A stretch of DNA of 64,000 nucleotides, taken from CAUZWH01 sp965247665. Its GTDB lineage: Bacteria; Pseudomonadota; Alphaproteobacteria; SHVV01. The translations under genes and the position numbers were made by a program. The stretch's first letter is position 1; each line of letters begins with the position of its first letter. The notes below the pieces were generated by a model, which saw nothing but the letters and a program-made list of their open reading frames with translations, was not told the DNA's origin and did not search any database. Of the stretch, positions 16,319-25,539 are shown in pieces. Location: assembly GCA_965247665.1 (NCBI GenBank), contig CBDFHH010000005.1:558001-622000 (forward strand), written 5' to 3'.

Positions 16319-17152
16319 TTGGCCGACAAAGAAGATTTCTTCGTACGCTTCTGGGGGGTTCGAGGAAGTATTGCCTGTTCGGGACCGGATACGGTGCGCT
16401 ATGGCGGTAACACCTCGTGTCTGGAAATCCGCTGCGGCGAGAATCTTCTGATATTCGACGCCGGAACCGGCTTTCGCTACCTCGGCAATTCCCTTGTCAA
16501 GGAAGCACCGGTTCGCGCCGACCTGTTTCTGACCCATACCCACCTGGATCACGTGGTCGGCTTGCCGTTTTTCGTGCCGGCATTCGATCCGCAGAACGAG
16601 TTCCGCATCTGGGCCGGCCATCTGTTGCCCGACCACACCATCCGCGAGGTGCTCGGCACCATGATGATGGCGCCGCTGTTTCCGGTTCCACTGGACATTT
16701 TCCAGGCCAAGATCCGTTTTCACGACTTTCGCGCCGGCCAGACCCTCGACCCCAAACCCGGCGTCACGGTTCGCACCGCGCCCCTCAACCACCCCAACGA
16801 AGCGACCGGCTATCGGGTCGAATATAGCGGCCGATCGATCTGCTATCTCACCGATACCGAGCATAAGCCGGACAGCCCCGACCGGAAAATTCTCGACCTG
16901 ATCGAGGGCGCCGATATCGTCATCTACGATTCGATGTACACCGATGAGACCTTCGGCGGCCGCGAGGGTTGGGGCCACTCGACCTGGCAGGAGGGGATGC
17001 GCCTGTGTGACGCCGCGAACGTCAAGAGGTTCGTGGTCTTCCACCACGACCCGGATCATGATGACGGGTTCATGGACGCGGTCGCCGAGGAGCTGAGTCA
17101 GTTGCGCCCGGGGTCGATCGTCGCCCGGGAGGGACTCGTGCTCAGGCCGTGA
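16319..17152 (+). CDS. MBL-fold metallo-hydrolase (cyclic phosphodiesterase-like)
   Basis: A 277-residue metallo-beta-lactamase-fold hydrolase. The metal motif is THTHLDHV, with further ligands expected in NHPNEATGY, YLTDTEH, VIYDSMYTDE and VFHHDPDHDD. The start VRFWGVRGSIACSGPDTVRYGGNTSCLE is the hallmark of a proteobacterial subgroup related to PhnP-type phosphoribosyl cyclic phosphodiesterases. The usual N-terminus MADKEDFF begins at TTG 16319 behind GGGTAGGGGTGG; another TTG at 16280 is possible. It follows the response regulator on the same strand after 208 bases. Real substrate unknown. Confidence 0.85.
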   Translation: MADKEDFFVRFWGVRGSIACSGPDTVRYGGNTSCLEIRCGENLLIFDAGTGFRYLGNSLVKEAPVRADLFLTHTHLDHVVGLPFFVPAFDPQNEFRIWAGHLLPDHTIREVLGTMMMAPLFPVPLDIFQAKIRFHDFRAGQTLDPKPGVTVRTAPLNHPNEATGYRVEYSGRSICYLTDTEHKPDSPDRKILDLIEGADIVIYDSMYTDETFGGREGWGHSTWQEGMRLCDAANVKRFVVFHHDPDHDDGFMDAVAEELSQLRPGSIVAREGLVLRP

Positions 17153-17189
17153 CCGCTCGCCGGACCGCAACCGACCCGAACGTTCGCAC

Positions 17190-18080
17190 ATGAACTTGCG
17201 TCGGCTGCGGATGGGGCTCACGACTGTGCTGGGCCTGGCGCCTGGCGGCTTCTTTATTCCTTATCGCTACGCCGCCGAGCTCGGCGCGGCCGAACGGCGC
17301 ACGTTGGGGACGATCGCCGCAACGTTCGCGGGGCTGCGGGCGGACTTCGCCGCGGTCGTCGATCTCATCGACGACTACCGCGTCGATTTGCTGGCGATCG
17401 CCAACGACGCCGAGCCGCCGGCGCCGAAGTGGCGTCAGGATTGGTTCGCGGGCCTCGACGCCGCGCTGCTCTACACGCTGATTCGTCACCACCGGCCGCG
17501 CCGCGTGTTCGAAATCGGTTGCGGTCACTCGACACGTTTCGTCGCCCGGGCCGTGGCCGACGGCGATCTCGCGACCGAGATCACGGCTATCGATCCGGCG
17601 CCGCGGGCAACGATCGACGGTCTTCCGGTGCGGGTCCTGCGCCATCCCGTGCAGCAGATCGACCCGGCCGCGTTCGCGGCGATGGAGGCGGGCGACGTGC
17701 TGATCGTCGATTCCAGCCATGTGCTGATGCCGGGCAGCGACGTTGATGTTATCCTCAACGATATTCTGCCGCGCCTATCATCCGGCGTTTTGGTGCATGT
17801 TCACGACGTCTTCCTACCCGATCCCTACCCGGCGGCGTGGCGCTGGCGCGGCTACAACGAGCAGGTCGCGGTCGCGCCGATGATCGGCCCCGACGGCCCC
17901 TACCGGCCATTGTTCGCCAGTCGCTACGCCCGACGTTGGTTGGCCGATCGGTTGGCGCGATCGGTGGTCGATGAGCTGCCGCGACCCGCCGGCGCGATCG
18001 AATCCAGTCTATGGTTGCGGAAAAATCCGAGCGGCGCGCTCGCCGCCGCCCACCGCGACGCACAACGGAGACCGCGATGA
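17190..18080 (+). CDS. Class I SAM-dependent methyltransferase (Methyltransf_24 type)
   Basis: A 296-residue protein. The N-terminal helical region (to about residue 95) precedes a Rossmann-type core with motif I VFEIGCGHSTRFVARAV, acidic ITAIDPAP at the end of strand 2, DVLIVDSSHVLMPGSDV and GVLVHVHDVFLPDPYP, as in methyltransferases of glycan and peptide clusters. It ends with ATGA, overlapping the adenylate cyclase start, so the two genes are translationally coupled. The methyl acceptor cannot be inferred. Confidence 0.82.
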   Translation: MNLRRLRMGLTTVLGLAPGGFFIPYRYAAELGAAERRTLGTIAATFAGLRADFAAVVDLIDDYRVDLLAIANDAEPPAPKWRQDWFAGLDAALLYTLIRHHRPRRVFEIGCGHSTRFVARAVADGDLATEITAIDPAPRATIDGLPVRVLRHPVQQIDPAAFAAMEAGDVLIVDSSHVLMPGSDVDVILNDILPRLSSGVLVHVHDVFLPDPYPAAWRWRGYNEQVAVAPMIGPDGPYRPLFASRYARRWLADRLARSVVDELPRPAGAIESSLWLRKNPSGALAAAHRDAQRRPR

Positions 18081-19423
18081 TTCCCAAGCTTCGCACCGCT
18101 TTGCGCAACCGCGATCGCGAACGGTCCGCGCCGGCGCGAGTTCGGCGCGCCATCGAAGAACAGCGGCACCAAAGCGAAAAGCTGATCGGTTGGATCCAGC
18201 TGGCGGTGGTGGCGACGTTCGCGGCGCTCTATGCGGTTTCGCCCAAAACGTTCGCCGCCCACGCAGCGTTTGAACCGGTTCCCTGGGCGCTCGCAGGCTA
18301 TCTTGCCTTCACACTGATGCGCATGGTGCGCTCGCGGCGCGGTCCGTTGCCACGCTGGTTGGTCGGGTTGTCGGTGGTCGTCGACATGGCGCTGCTGTTC
18401 GGGCTGATCTGGAGCTTCCATCTCCAGTACGAGCAACCGGCGGCCTTTTATCTCAAAGCGCCGACGATCCTCTATGTCTTTATCTTTATTGCCTTGCGCG
18501 CCTTGCGTTTTGAAGCTCGATTCGTCGCCCTGGCGGGCATTACCGCCGCCGCCGGCTGGCTGCTGTTGGTGTTGTACGCTGTCCTGTTCGACGACGCCGG
18601 CGATATGATCACGCGGGACTACGTGGTCTACATGACGTCGGCGCAGGTGTTGCTGGGCGCCGAGTTCGACAAGATGATCTCGATCTTGGTGGTGACACTG
18701 ATCCTCGCGGTCGCCATCGTGCGGGCCCGAGAATTGCTGTTTCGCGCGATCGCCGAGAGTGCCGCAGCGGGTGATCTGTCGCGGTTCTTTACGCCGGAGA
18801 TCGCGGCACGGATCACCGGTTCCGAGGATCGTATCGAACCGGGCCAGGGCGAGACCCGTGAAGCCGCGATCCTGCAATGCGACATTCGCGGCTTCACCGC
18901 ATTGGCCCAACAACTACCGGCGCCCGAGGTGATCCAGCTTCTCACCGAGTATGAGAAACGCATGGTTCCGGTGATCCAGAAACATGGCGGCAGCATCGAC
19001 AAGTTCATGGGCGACGGCATCATGGCGACCTTCGGCGCGGTGGTGCCGAGCGATACCTACGCCGCCGACGCGCTACGGGCGGTCGACGAACTGGTTGCCT
19101 GCGCGACGGAGTGGGCCGATCAGCGCCGCGGCGCCGGCCAACTTCCCCTGGTGATCAATTTTGCCGTTGCCCACGGCACGGTCGTGTTCGGTGCGGTCGG
19201 CGACGACACCAGGCTCGAATATACCGTGATCGGCGATCCGGTGAACCTGTCGGCCAAACTCGAGAAACACAACAAGGAAACCGGTACACGCGCGCTCACG
19301 ACCGCAGCATGCGCGGCCATCGCCAAAGACCAGGCCTATGGCGCAGGCGAACTCAAGACGCTGCCCGATACGGAAATCCCCGGAATCGACGATCACGTTG
19401 ATTTGGTCGTCCTCGCAGCCTGA
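18077..19423 (+). CDS. Membrane-bound class III adenylate/guanylate cyclase
   Basis: A 448-residue protein. The N-terminal half holds five or six hydrophobic segments (WIQLAVVATFAALYAV, WALAGYLAFTLMRM, VVVDMALLFGLIWSF, APTILYVFIFIALRAL, AGITAAAGWLLLVLYAV, ILVVTLILAVAIV) as a membrane anchor. A linker SRFFTPEIAARI leads to the catalytic domain. The two metal-binding aspartates are in ILQCDIRGFTAL and KFMGDGIMATFG, and the transition-state region is EYTVIGDPVNLSAKLE. It should make cAMP from ATP at the inner membrane. ATG 18077 overlaps the previous stop (ATGA). A cNMP-binding protein is encoded at 35077, but no direct link is visible. Confidence 0.92.
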   Translation: MIPKLRTALRNRDRERSAPARVRRAIEEQRHQSEKLIGWIQLAVVATFAALYAVSPKTFAAHAAFEPVPWALAGYLAFTLMRMVRSRRGPLPRWLVGLSVVVDMALLFGLIWSFHLQYEQPAAFYLKAPTILYVFIFIALRALRFEARFVALAGITAAAGWLLLVLYAVLFDDAGDMITRDYVVYMTSAQVLLGAEFDKMISILVVTLILAVAIVRARELLFRAIAESAAAGDLSRFFTPEIAARITGSEDRIEPGQGETREAAILQCDIRGFTALAQQLPAPEVIQLLTEYEKRMVPVIQKHGGSIDKFMGDGIMATFGAVVPSDTYAADALRAVDELVACATEWADQRRGAGQLPLVINFAVAHGTVVFGAVGDDTRLEYTVIGDPVNLSAKLEKHNKETGTRALTTAACAAIAKDQAYGAGELKTLPDTEIPGIDDHVDLVVLAA

Positions 19424-19461
19424 GTTCGGGAGCGCCGCGCGCGGTCGCACCACGGGGAGGC

Positions 19462-19481
19462 GGTCTATCTAGGTCTATCTA
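19462..19481. repeat. Short tandem repeat, GGTCTATCTA twice
   Basis: Two perfect 10-bp copies between the converging adenylate cyclase and ABC permease genes, followed by a related TTTCTATTT that contains the permease stop. It may be part of the transcript-end region; no hairpin terminator is seen. Confidence 0.6.
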
Positions 19482-19484
19482 TTT

Positions 19485-20657
19485 CTATTTGTAGGGATCG
19501 GCGGCGTCGCGCAACCCGTCGCCGAAGAAATTCAGCGCCAGCACGATGATGATCACCGGCACCACCGGCAACATCAGCCAGGGATAGAGCGCCACCACGT
19601 TGATGTTCTGGGCCTCGTTGAGGAGAACTCCCCAACTCGTGATCGGTGGTCGCAAACCAAGACCGAGAAACGATAGCGCGGTTTCACCGAGGATCATCGC
19701 CGGCACCGACAGCGTCGCCGACGCGATCAGGTGGCTCATGAAACTGGGCATCAGGTGGCGAAAGATCACCCGCGACGGTTTGGCGCCGAGCAGCACCGCG
19801 GCGGTACAGAAATCTTCCTCGCGCAACGCCAGCAGCTTCGAGCGCACCGCGCGGGCGAGGCCGGTCCAGTCGATCAGCCCGAGAATGATGGTGATGCCGA
19901 AATAGATGAAGATCGGGCTCCAGTTGACCGGCAAGGCCGCTGACAGCGCCATCCACAGCGGCAGCTCCGGAAAGGAACGGATGATCTCGATCACGCGCTG
20001 GACCACAGAATCGATCCAGCCGCCGTAGTAGCCGGCCAGGCCACCGAACACGATGCCGAGCAGGAAACTCACGGCGATGCCGATCAGACCGACGGTCAAG
20101 GATATTCGCGTGCCGTAGATGATGCGCGACAGCATGTCGCGGCCCAGCCGGTCGGTGCCGAGCAGGAAAAGCGTGCCGCCCTCGGCCGGGCAGAGGAAAT
20201 GAAAGCGACCCGGGATCACGCCCCAATATTTGTACTCGTCGCCGCGGCAGAAAAAGCGAAGGCGCTGGACCTTGGCGGTGTTGGAGGTATAGACCCAGCG
20301 CAGATTGGTTTCGTCGAGCTTGGTGTCGTAGCCGTAGACGAACGGGCCGATCAACTCGCCCTGGTGGAAGAAATGCAATGCTTGCGGCGGTGCGTAGATA
20401 TGGAAGACATCGCGCGAGTGTAAGTGGTAGGGCGCTAGGAATTCCGAGATGAGAAGCGAGAAATAGAACAACAGCAGGATCAGCCCGGACACGACCGCGA
20501 GATGGTGGCGGCGCAGCTTCCACCACATCATCCGCCACTGCGACGCCATGAAATAGCGTTCCTGCTCCGGCGTCATCGCCTCGACCGAATAAGGGTCGAA
20601 GGGCTCGCGCGAAACGTAATGCGCGAGCTTGCCGTCGTCGCGGGTCGCGTCGGTCAT
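19485..20657 (-). CDS. ABC transporter permease, DppC/YejE type
   Basis: A 390-residue inner-membrane permease of a peptide-type importer. After an N-terminal cytoplasmic segment and first membrane span (VVSGLILLLFYFSLLI) there is an unusually long periplasmic stretch of about 110 residues (roughly 75-170: HIYAPPQALHFFHQG ... GRFHFLCPAEGG) before LLGTDRLGRDMLSRIIYG. The latter marks the conserved core with the EAA-loop region (LREEDFCTAAVLLGAKPSRVIFRHLMPS). Long insertions at this point are known from YejE-like permeases. The ATG at 20657 overlaps the stop of the upstream permease (ATGA). The C-terminus FGDGLRDAADPYK is the classical DppC ending. Confidence 0.92.
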   Translation of the reverse strand: MTDATRDDGKLAHYVSREPFDPYSVEAMTPEQERYFMASQWRMMWWKLRRHHLAVVSGLILLLFYFSLLISEFLAPYHLHSRDVFHIYAPPQALHFFHQGELIGPFVYGYDTKLDETNLRWVYTSNTAKVQRLRFFCRGDEYKYWGVIPGRFHFLCPAEGGTLFLLGTDRLGRDMLSRIIYGTRISLTVGLIGIAVSFLLGIVFGGLAGYYGGWIDSVVQRVIEIIRSFPELPLWMALSAALPVNWSPIFIYFGITIILGLIDWTGLARAVRSKLLALREEDFCTAAVLLGAKPSRVIFRHLMPSFMSHLIASATLSVPAMILGETALSFLGLGLRPPITSWGVLLNEAQNINVVALYPWLMLPVVPVIIIVLALNFFGDGLRDAADPYK

Positions 20658-21679
20658 CTCAGCGTCCCTCCGCCGAGGCGGATGCGCGGGTCGAGCGCGG
20701 CCAGCGCGAGGTCGGACAGGAACATGCCGACCACGGTGAGCAGCGCCAGCATCATCAAGAACGATCCGGCGAGGTATTGGTCTTGCGACTGCAAAGCCGC
20801 CAGCAGCATCGGCCCGGTGGTCGGCAGCGACAGCACGACCGACACGATCGCCGCGCCCGAGATGATCTGCGGCAGGAGGTTGCCGATATCGGCGATGAAG
20901 GGATTGAGCGACATGCGCAAGGGATACTTCAGCAGCAGCCGGAAGGGTGGCAGACCCTTGGCACGTCCGGTGACGACGTATTGCTTCTGCAGTTCGTCGA
21001 GCAGGTTGGCACGCAGCCGCCTGATCATCCCGGCCGTCCCGGAGGTCCCGATCACGACCACCGGAATCCACAGATGTCCGAGGATCGAACCGACCTTGCC
21101 CCACGACCAGGGCTGATCGAGATATTCGGGTGCCATCAGCCCGCCGATCGAGGTGTCGAAATAGACGTTGGCAAGGTAGAGCAGCACCAGCGCCAGCAGG
21201 AAGTTGGGGGTGGCCAATCCGAGGAAGCCGATGAAGGTCAGGGTATGATCGCCCCAACTGTATTGGTGGGTGGCGGAATAAACGCCGATCGGGAACGACA
21301 CCAGCCAGGTGAACACGATCGTCGAAAACGACACCACCAAGGTGAGCCAGACACGGTCGCCGACCACCTCCGCGACCGGCAGGTCGAACTCGAATGAATG
21401 GCCGAGATCGCCCTGCAGCAGGCCGGAGAACCCGTTTTCGCCGGGCCAGATTCCGGCCCAGATCGCGTATTGCTCGATCATCGGTTTGTCGAGACCGTAC
21501 TGCTCGCGCAGGAACTCGATCTTCTCCAGCGCCGCCGACTCGCCTTGCGCCTGCAGCTCGGCGATCTGGTTGGTCAGAAAATCGCCGGGGGGTAGCTGGA
21601 TGATCACGAACACCAGGACGCTGATCGCGAACAGCGTCGGGATCATGATCATAAGGCGACGGACGGTGTAGGTCAGCAT
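20654..21679 (-). CDS. ABC transporter permease, DppB/OppB type
   Basis: A 341-residue partner permease. MLTYTVRRLMIMIPTLFAISVLVFVIIQLPPGDF is the family N-terminus, and GDLGHSFEFDLPVAEVV leads into the transmembrane core. VVTGRAKGLPPFRLLLKYPLRMSLNP is the EAA loop that docks onto the ATPase. Six membrane spans are expected. It lies 45 bases downstream of the binding-protein gene and overlaps the DppC-type gene by four bases, so all are on one minus-strand transcript starting near 26 kb or above. Confidence 0.93.
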   Translation of the reverse strand: MLTYTVRRLMIMIPTLFAISVLVFVIIQLPPGDFLTNQIAELQAQGESAALEKIEFLREQYGLDKPMIEQYAIWAGIWPGENGFSGLLQGDLGHSFEFDLPVAEVVGDRVWLTLVVSFSTIVFTWLVSFPIGVYSATHQYSWGDHTLTFIGFLGLATPNFLLALVLLYLANVYFDTSIGGLMAPEYLDQPWSWGKVGSILGHLWIPVVVIGTSGTAGMIRRLRANLLDELQKQYVVTGRAKGLPPFRLLLKYPLRMSLNPFIADIGNLLPQIISGAAIVSVVLSLPTTGPMLLAALQSQDQYLAGSFLMMLALLTVVGMFLSDLALAALDPRIRLGGGTLR

Positions 21680-21724
21680 CGTCGCGGTCGATGAGTCAGG
21701 GTCGGCATGGCCTGATCGGCGCTC

Positions 21725-23650
21725 TCAGCCCGAAGCGTCGAACCAGAAGGTGTCGGGCCGATAGATCCCGAACTGGGCGCCCGGATCCCAGTTGTAAAAG
21801 CCGGTGACGGGCACGTTGCGCAGGGAATTGCGCACGACCACCGGCTGGCGCACGCCGGCGATCACGCCGATGGTGAAGACCTGATCGGTATGGATCTCAA
21901 GCATGCGCTTCCAGATGGCGCGGCGCTCATCGCGTCCCGTGGCCATCAACCACCGCCGATTGAGCGCGAGCAGTTCCTGCGCGGGAGGCAGGTCCGGCGG
22001 CTCGCCGAGCCGTCCGCTCGATTCGAAATGCTGTCCCCATTTGGGCCATTGCAGCTGTACTTGCTCGGTCGGGGCCAGCGCGCTCGGGCTCATATCCGGC
22101 GTCGGGAGTCCGTTTTCCAGGCCCGACCACACCGACATCAGCGTCTCCCCGGCATAGATGCGGTTGCGGAACACCTCACGCTGGAGCGGCCGTGTAAACA
22201 ACCGGATGCCGGCCTCCAACCAGGTTTCGCGGATCAGTTCGAGGACGTCGCTTTCCTCGGTCTTTTCGCCGGCGGTTTCGACGATTACGTCCATCAGGCG
22301 GCCGTCGGGCAGCATCCGAAGGCCGTCGGCGCGACGCCTGAGGCCGAGCGCGTCGAGCAGCGCGTTGGCTCGGTCGATGTCGTAGGTTGCCCATCGGGTG
22401 CGGTAGGCATCTTCGTAGAGCGGGCTCTGCCGCAGCACCGTGTTGTTGCTCTCGCTGGCGAGCCCGTAATAGAGAACGCGGTTGACCAGGGTGCGGTCGA
22501 TCGCCAGCGACAAAGCGCGGCGCAAGCGGACGTCGCGCACCAGTTTACGCCATACCGGATCAGCGACGTTGAGATTCGGAAACAGGGCAAAATGCGACCC
22601 CTTGGCGGTTTGCCACAGCCGCACCGTGAAGTCGTTGCGCGCTTCGTTGGCCTTTAGAAATGTGTAATTGTTGAAGAAAATGCTGCGCGATTGCAGATCG
22701 GCCTCGCCGGCACCGGCTTTGGCTGCGATCAACTTCGAATCGACCTGCACCAGTACGACGCGGTCGATATAGGGTAGTTGGCGACCGTGTTGGTCGACGC
22801 GATGGAAATAGGGGTTGCGTTCGGCAACGAAGCGGGTCGCCGGGATCGCGGTGGTGTTGCGCCAGGGCTGGAGCGTCGGCAGCTCGGGATTATCGAACTT
22901 ATACATCCGGTCGCGCCGAAAATGCAGCGGCACCCAGCCCCGCAGGCGCTCTTTGCGCACCAAGCTGATGAGCGTCTTCCGGTCCCGGTGTTTGAGGTGG
23001 TAGTTCTTCAGATAGTGGGCGGGACGGTACACGAACAGCGGCGTCGCCGCCGCCAGCGCCGGCAGGAAGAACGGGTTCGGCCGGTGCCAGGTGTAGCGCA
23101 CCGTCCAGCGGTCGAGCACCGCGAAGATCGGCGGCCTGCCTTCGACCAGCAGCGTGCGCGGCGGTCCGGTCGGAGACATCTTCCCGTCGTTGACCATGTC
23201 TTCCCAGTAGTAGCGGAAGTCTTCCGCCGTGAAGGGATGACCATCGGACCATTTGTGGCCCTTGCGTAGGTGGAAGGTAAAGATGCGGTCTTCGACCACA
23301 TCGACCGATTCGAGGATGTCCGGAACGATATCGTAGTTCTCGTCATACCCGACCAGACGCGCGTAGCCGTAGACCACCAGCAGGCGCAGGTCGCGGGCAC
23401 GGCCGATCAGCGTGTGCAATTCGCCGCCATGGCGTCCTGCCGACTTGTCGCCTGCGAGCGTCACAACCAGCGGCGTTTCCGGCAGTCGCTCGTCGACCGG
23501 CGGCAACTCTCCCGCGGCGACCGCTTGGTCGAGCATCGGCGTCTCGATGTAGGGCTGCGGCGTCGCCGGGGTTGCCGCTGCGGCTGCCACCAACACCGTC
23601 AAAGCGGCGACGGCTCGCACGCTTTGGTTGCCGACGATTATCTTCATCAT
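21725..23650 (-). CDS. ABC transporter extracellular substrate-binding protein, family 5
   Basis: A 641-residue periplasmic binding protein, larger than the roughly 530 residues usual for DppA/OppA. The signal peptide is MMKIIVGNQSVRAVAALTVLV...ATPA. SBP_bac_5 features include LRKGHKWSDGHPFTAEDFRYYWED, VRLRRALSLAIDRTLVNRVLYYG and a tail ending GIYRPDTFWFD. It delivers the substrate to the two permeases. The size and the YejE-like permease resemble YejA-type (microcin C/oligopeptide) systems, but peptides, sugars or nickel complexes are all possible in this family. The start at 23650 overlaps the ATPase stop by four bases. Confidence 0.9.
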   Translation of the reverse strand: MMKIIVGNQSVRAVAALTVLVAAAAATPATPQPYIETPMLDQAVAAGELPPVDERLPETPLVVTLAGDKSAGRHGGELHTLIGRARDLRLLVVYGYARLVGYDENYDIVPDILESVDVVEDRIFTFHLRKGHKWSDGHPFTAEDFRYYWEDMVNDGKMSPTGPPRTLLVEGRPPIFAVLDRWTVRYTWHRPNPFFLPALAAATPLFVYRPAHYLKNYHLKHRDRKTLISLVRKERLRGWVPLHFRRDRMYKFDNPELPTLQPWRNTTAIPATRFVAERNPYFHRVDQHGRQLPYIDRVVLVQVDSKLIAAKAGAGEADLQSRSIFFNNYTFLKANEARNDFTVRLWQTAKGSHFALFPNLNVADPVWRKLVRDVRLRRALSLAIDRTLVNRVLYYGLASESNNTVLRQSPLYEDAYRTRWATYDIDRANALLDALGLRRRADGLRMLPDGRLMDVIVETAGEKTEESDVLELIRETWLEAGIRLFTRPLQREVFRNRIYAGETLMSVWSGLENGLPTPDMSPSALAPTEQVQLQWPKWGQHFESSGRLGEPPDLPPAQELLALNRRWLMATGRDERRAIWKRMLEIHTDQVFTIGVIAGVRQPVVVRNSLRNVPVTGFYNWDPGAQFGIYRPDTFWFDASG

Positions 23651-25539
23651 GGCGCCATCGCTTGCGGTCCGATCGCCGAGTCGGCGCGCACGAAGTGATC
23701 GTCGCCGACATCGACGAGCTCGAACGAGGCGCCGTCGGCGGCAGAGAAAGGCGCCGGCCAAGCGGCGGGATCGGAGGCCTTGCCCGCCATCAGCGCGGTC
23801 AGGTCCAGACGACTCTCGGGGTCGGGCTTGGGTACCGCCGCCAGCAAAGCCTTGGTGTAGGGGTGCAGCGGGTTGCGGAACAGCACCTCGCGCGGTGCCA
23901 GTTCCACCAGCCGGCCGGCGCACATCACCGCGATGCGGTCGCACACATAGTCGACCACCGCCAGGTTATGGGAAATGAAGAGATAGGTCAGGTCGAGCTC
24001 GCTCTGCAGGTCCTTGAGCAGGTTGAGGATCTGCGCCTGAATCGAGACGTCGAGCGCCGATACCGGCTCGTCGCAGATCAGCAGATCGGGCTGTAGAGCC
24101 AGCGCGCGGGCGATGCCGATGCGTTGCCGCTGGCCGCCCGAGAAGCTGTGCGGATAGCGCCGCAGATGGCGGATGTCGAGGCCGACCAGAATCATCAGCT
24201 CTTTGACACGCTCGAAACGCTCATCCTCGTCGCCGACCCGATGGATCACCAGCGGTTCGTTGACGATGTCGAACACGGTCATGCGGGGATTCAGCGAGCT
24301 GAACGGATCCTGGAAGATGTACTGGACCTGCCTGCGGTATCGCTTCAATTCCCATTCGCCGAGGGCGAGGACGTCGACGATGTTGCCGTGGTCATTGAAC
24401 GAGACCTTGCCGTCGTTGGCCGAGATCGCCCGCATCACGATTTTGCTGGCCGTGGTCTTGCCGCAGCCGGACTCGCCGACCAGTCCGAGGCATTCGCCGC
24501 GGTACAGATCGAAGCTCACATTGTCGACGGCGACCGAGGGACGGCCGGTAGCGCCGAGGCCCAACAAGCCGGTTTTGCGGGTGCTGAAGCTCTTCGACAG
24601 GTGTTCGACCTTGAGCAGCGGCACGGTAGCGTCGGTCGCGGGCCGGGCGTCCTTCCGTCTAAGCAGCTGACCGGCATGCGACTTGATCTCACGGATCGGC
24701 ACCAGCCGTTCGCCGGCTTTCACGTTGAAACGCGGCACCGCGCGCAGCAAGGCGGTGAGATAGGGATGCTCGGCGCGCCGGAAGATGTCTTCGAGGGTTC
24801 CACTCTCCATCACCCTGCCGTGATACATGACGACGATTTCTTCGGCCATGTTGGCGACCACGCCGAGGTCGTGGGTGATCATTAGGATCGCCATTCCCAG
24901 TTCCTGCTGCAGATCCTGCATCAGCTTGAGAATCTGAGCCTGAATCGTTACGTCGAGAGCGGTGGTCGGCTCGTCGGCTACCAGGATCGCCGGCCGGCAC
25001 ACCAGGGCCATGGCGATCATGGCGCGCTGGCGCAGGCCGCCCGAGAGCTCGAAGGGGTAGGTGTCGAAGGCGCGGTCGGGGTCGGGAAAGCCGACCAGCC
25101 GCAGCATCTCCACCACGGCTCGGCGGCCCTCGCCGCGGCCTACCGCGGTGTGGAGAAGAAAGGCCTCTTTGATCTGGTCGCCGATCGTGTGCAGCGGCGA
25201 CAGCGAGGTCATCGGTTCCTGGAAAATGATGGAGATTCGACCGCCGCGCAGCTCGCGCATGTTTTCGGAATCTCGGTCGAGCCGGGCGATGTTGATGGCG
25301 TCGCCATTGGGCAGCTTCGGGTCGTAGAACAAGATGTCGCCGTCGACGATGCGGCCGACGCGCGGCAGGATGCCCATGATGCATTGCGACACCACCGACT
25401 TGCCCGAACCGGATTCGCCGACCAGAGCGACGGTCTTGCCTTGGGGAATGCGAAACGACACGCCATCGACCGCCTTGATCAGTCCTTCGGGCGCATGGAA
25501 ATGGACCTCGAGGTCCCGCACGCAAAGAACGTCCGCCAT
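23647..25539 (-). CDS. ABC transporter, two fused ATPase domains (DppD-DppF type)
   Basis: A 630-residue cytoplasmic ATPase powering the importer, with both nucleotide-binding domains in one chain as in YejF/GsiA. Domain 1: Walker A GESGSGKS, signature LSGGLRQRAMIAMAL, Walker B ILVADEPTTALD. The oligopeptide-type extension (HPYLTALLRAVPRF) follows. Domain 2: Walker A GESGCGKT, signature FSGGQRQRIGIARALAL, Walker B LLICDEPVSALD, H-loop LFISHNLAVV, and another HPYTKALLAAVPKPDP extension. Note LSGGL instead of LSGGQ in domain 1. ATG 25539 has GGAG six bases upstream; GTG 25542 is an alternative. Its start overlaps the preceding gene's stop (TGATG). Confidence 0.94.
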   Translation of the reverse strand: MADVLCVRDLEVHFHAPEGLIKAVDGVSFRIPQGKTVALVGESGSGKSVVSQCIMGILPRVGRIVDGDILFYDPKLPNGDAINIARLDRDSENMRELRGGRISIIFQEPMTSLSPLHTIGDQIKEAFLLHTAVGRGEGRRAVVEMLRLVGFPDPDRAFDTYPFELSGGLRQRAMIAMALVCRPAILVADEPTTALDVTIQAQILKLMQDLQQELGMAILMITHDLGVVANMAEEIVVMYHGRVMESGTLEDIFRRAEHPYLTALLRAVPRFNVKAGERLVPIREIKSHAGQLLRRKDARPATDATVPLLKVEHLSKSFSTRKTGLLGLGATGRPSVAVDNVSFDLYRGECLGLVGESGCGKTTASKIVMRAISANDGKVSFNDHGNIVDVLALGEWELKRYRRQVQYIFQDPFSSLNPRMTVFDIVNEPLVIHRVGDEDERFERVKELMILVGLDIRHLRRYPHSFSGGQRQRIGIARALALQPDLLICDEPVSALDVSIQAQILNLLKDLQSELDLTYLFISHNLAVVDYVCDRIAVMCAGRLVELAPREVLFRNPLHPYTKALLAAVPKPDPESRLDLTALMAGKASDPAAWPAPFSAADGASFELVDVGDDHFVRADSAIGPQAMAP

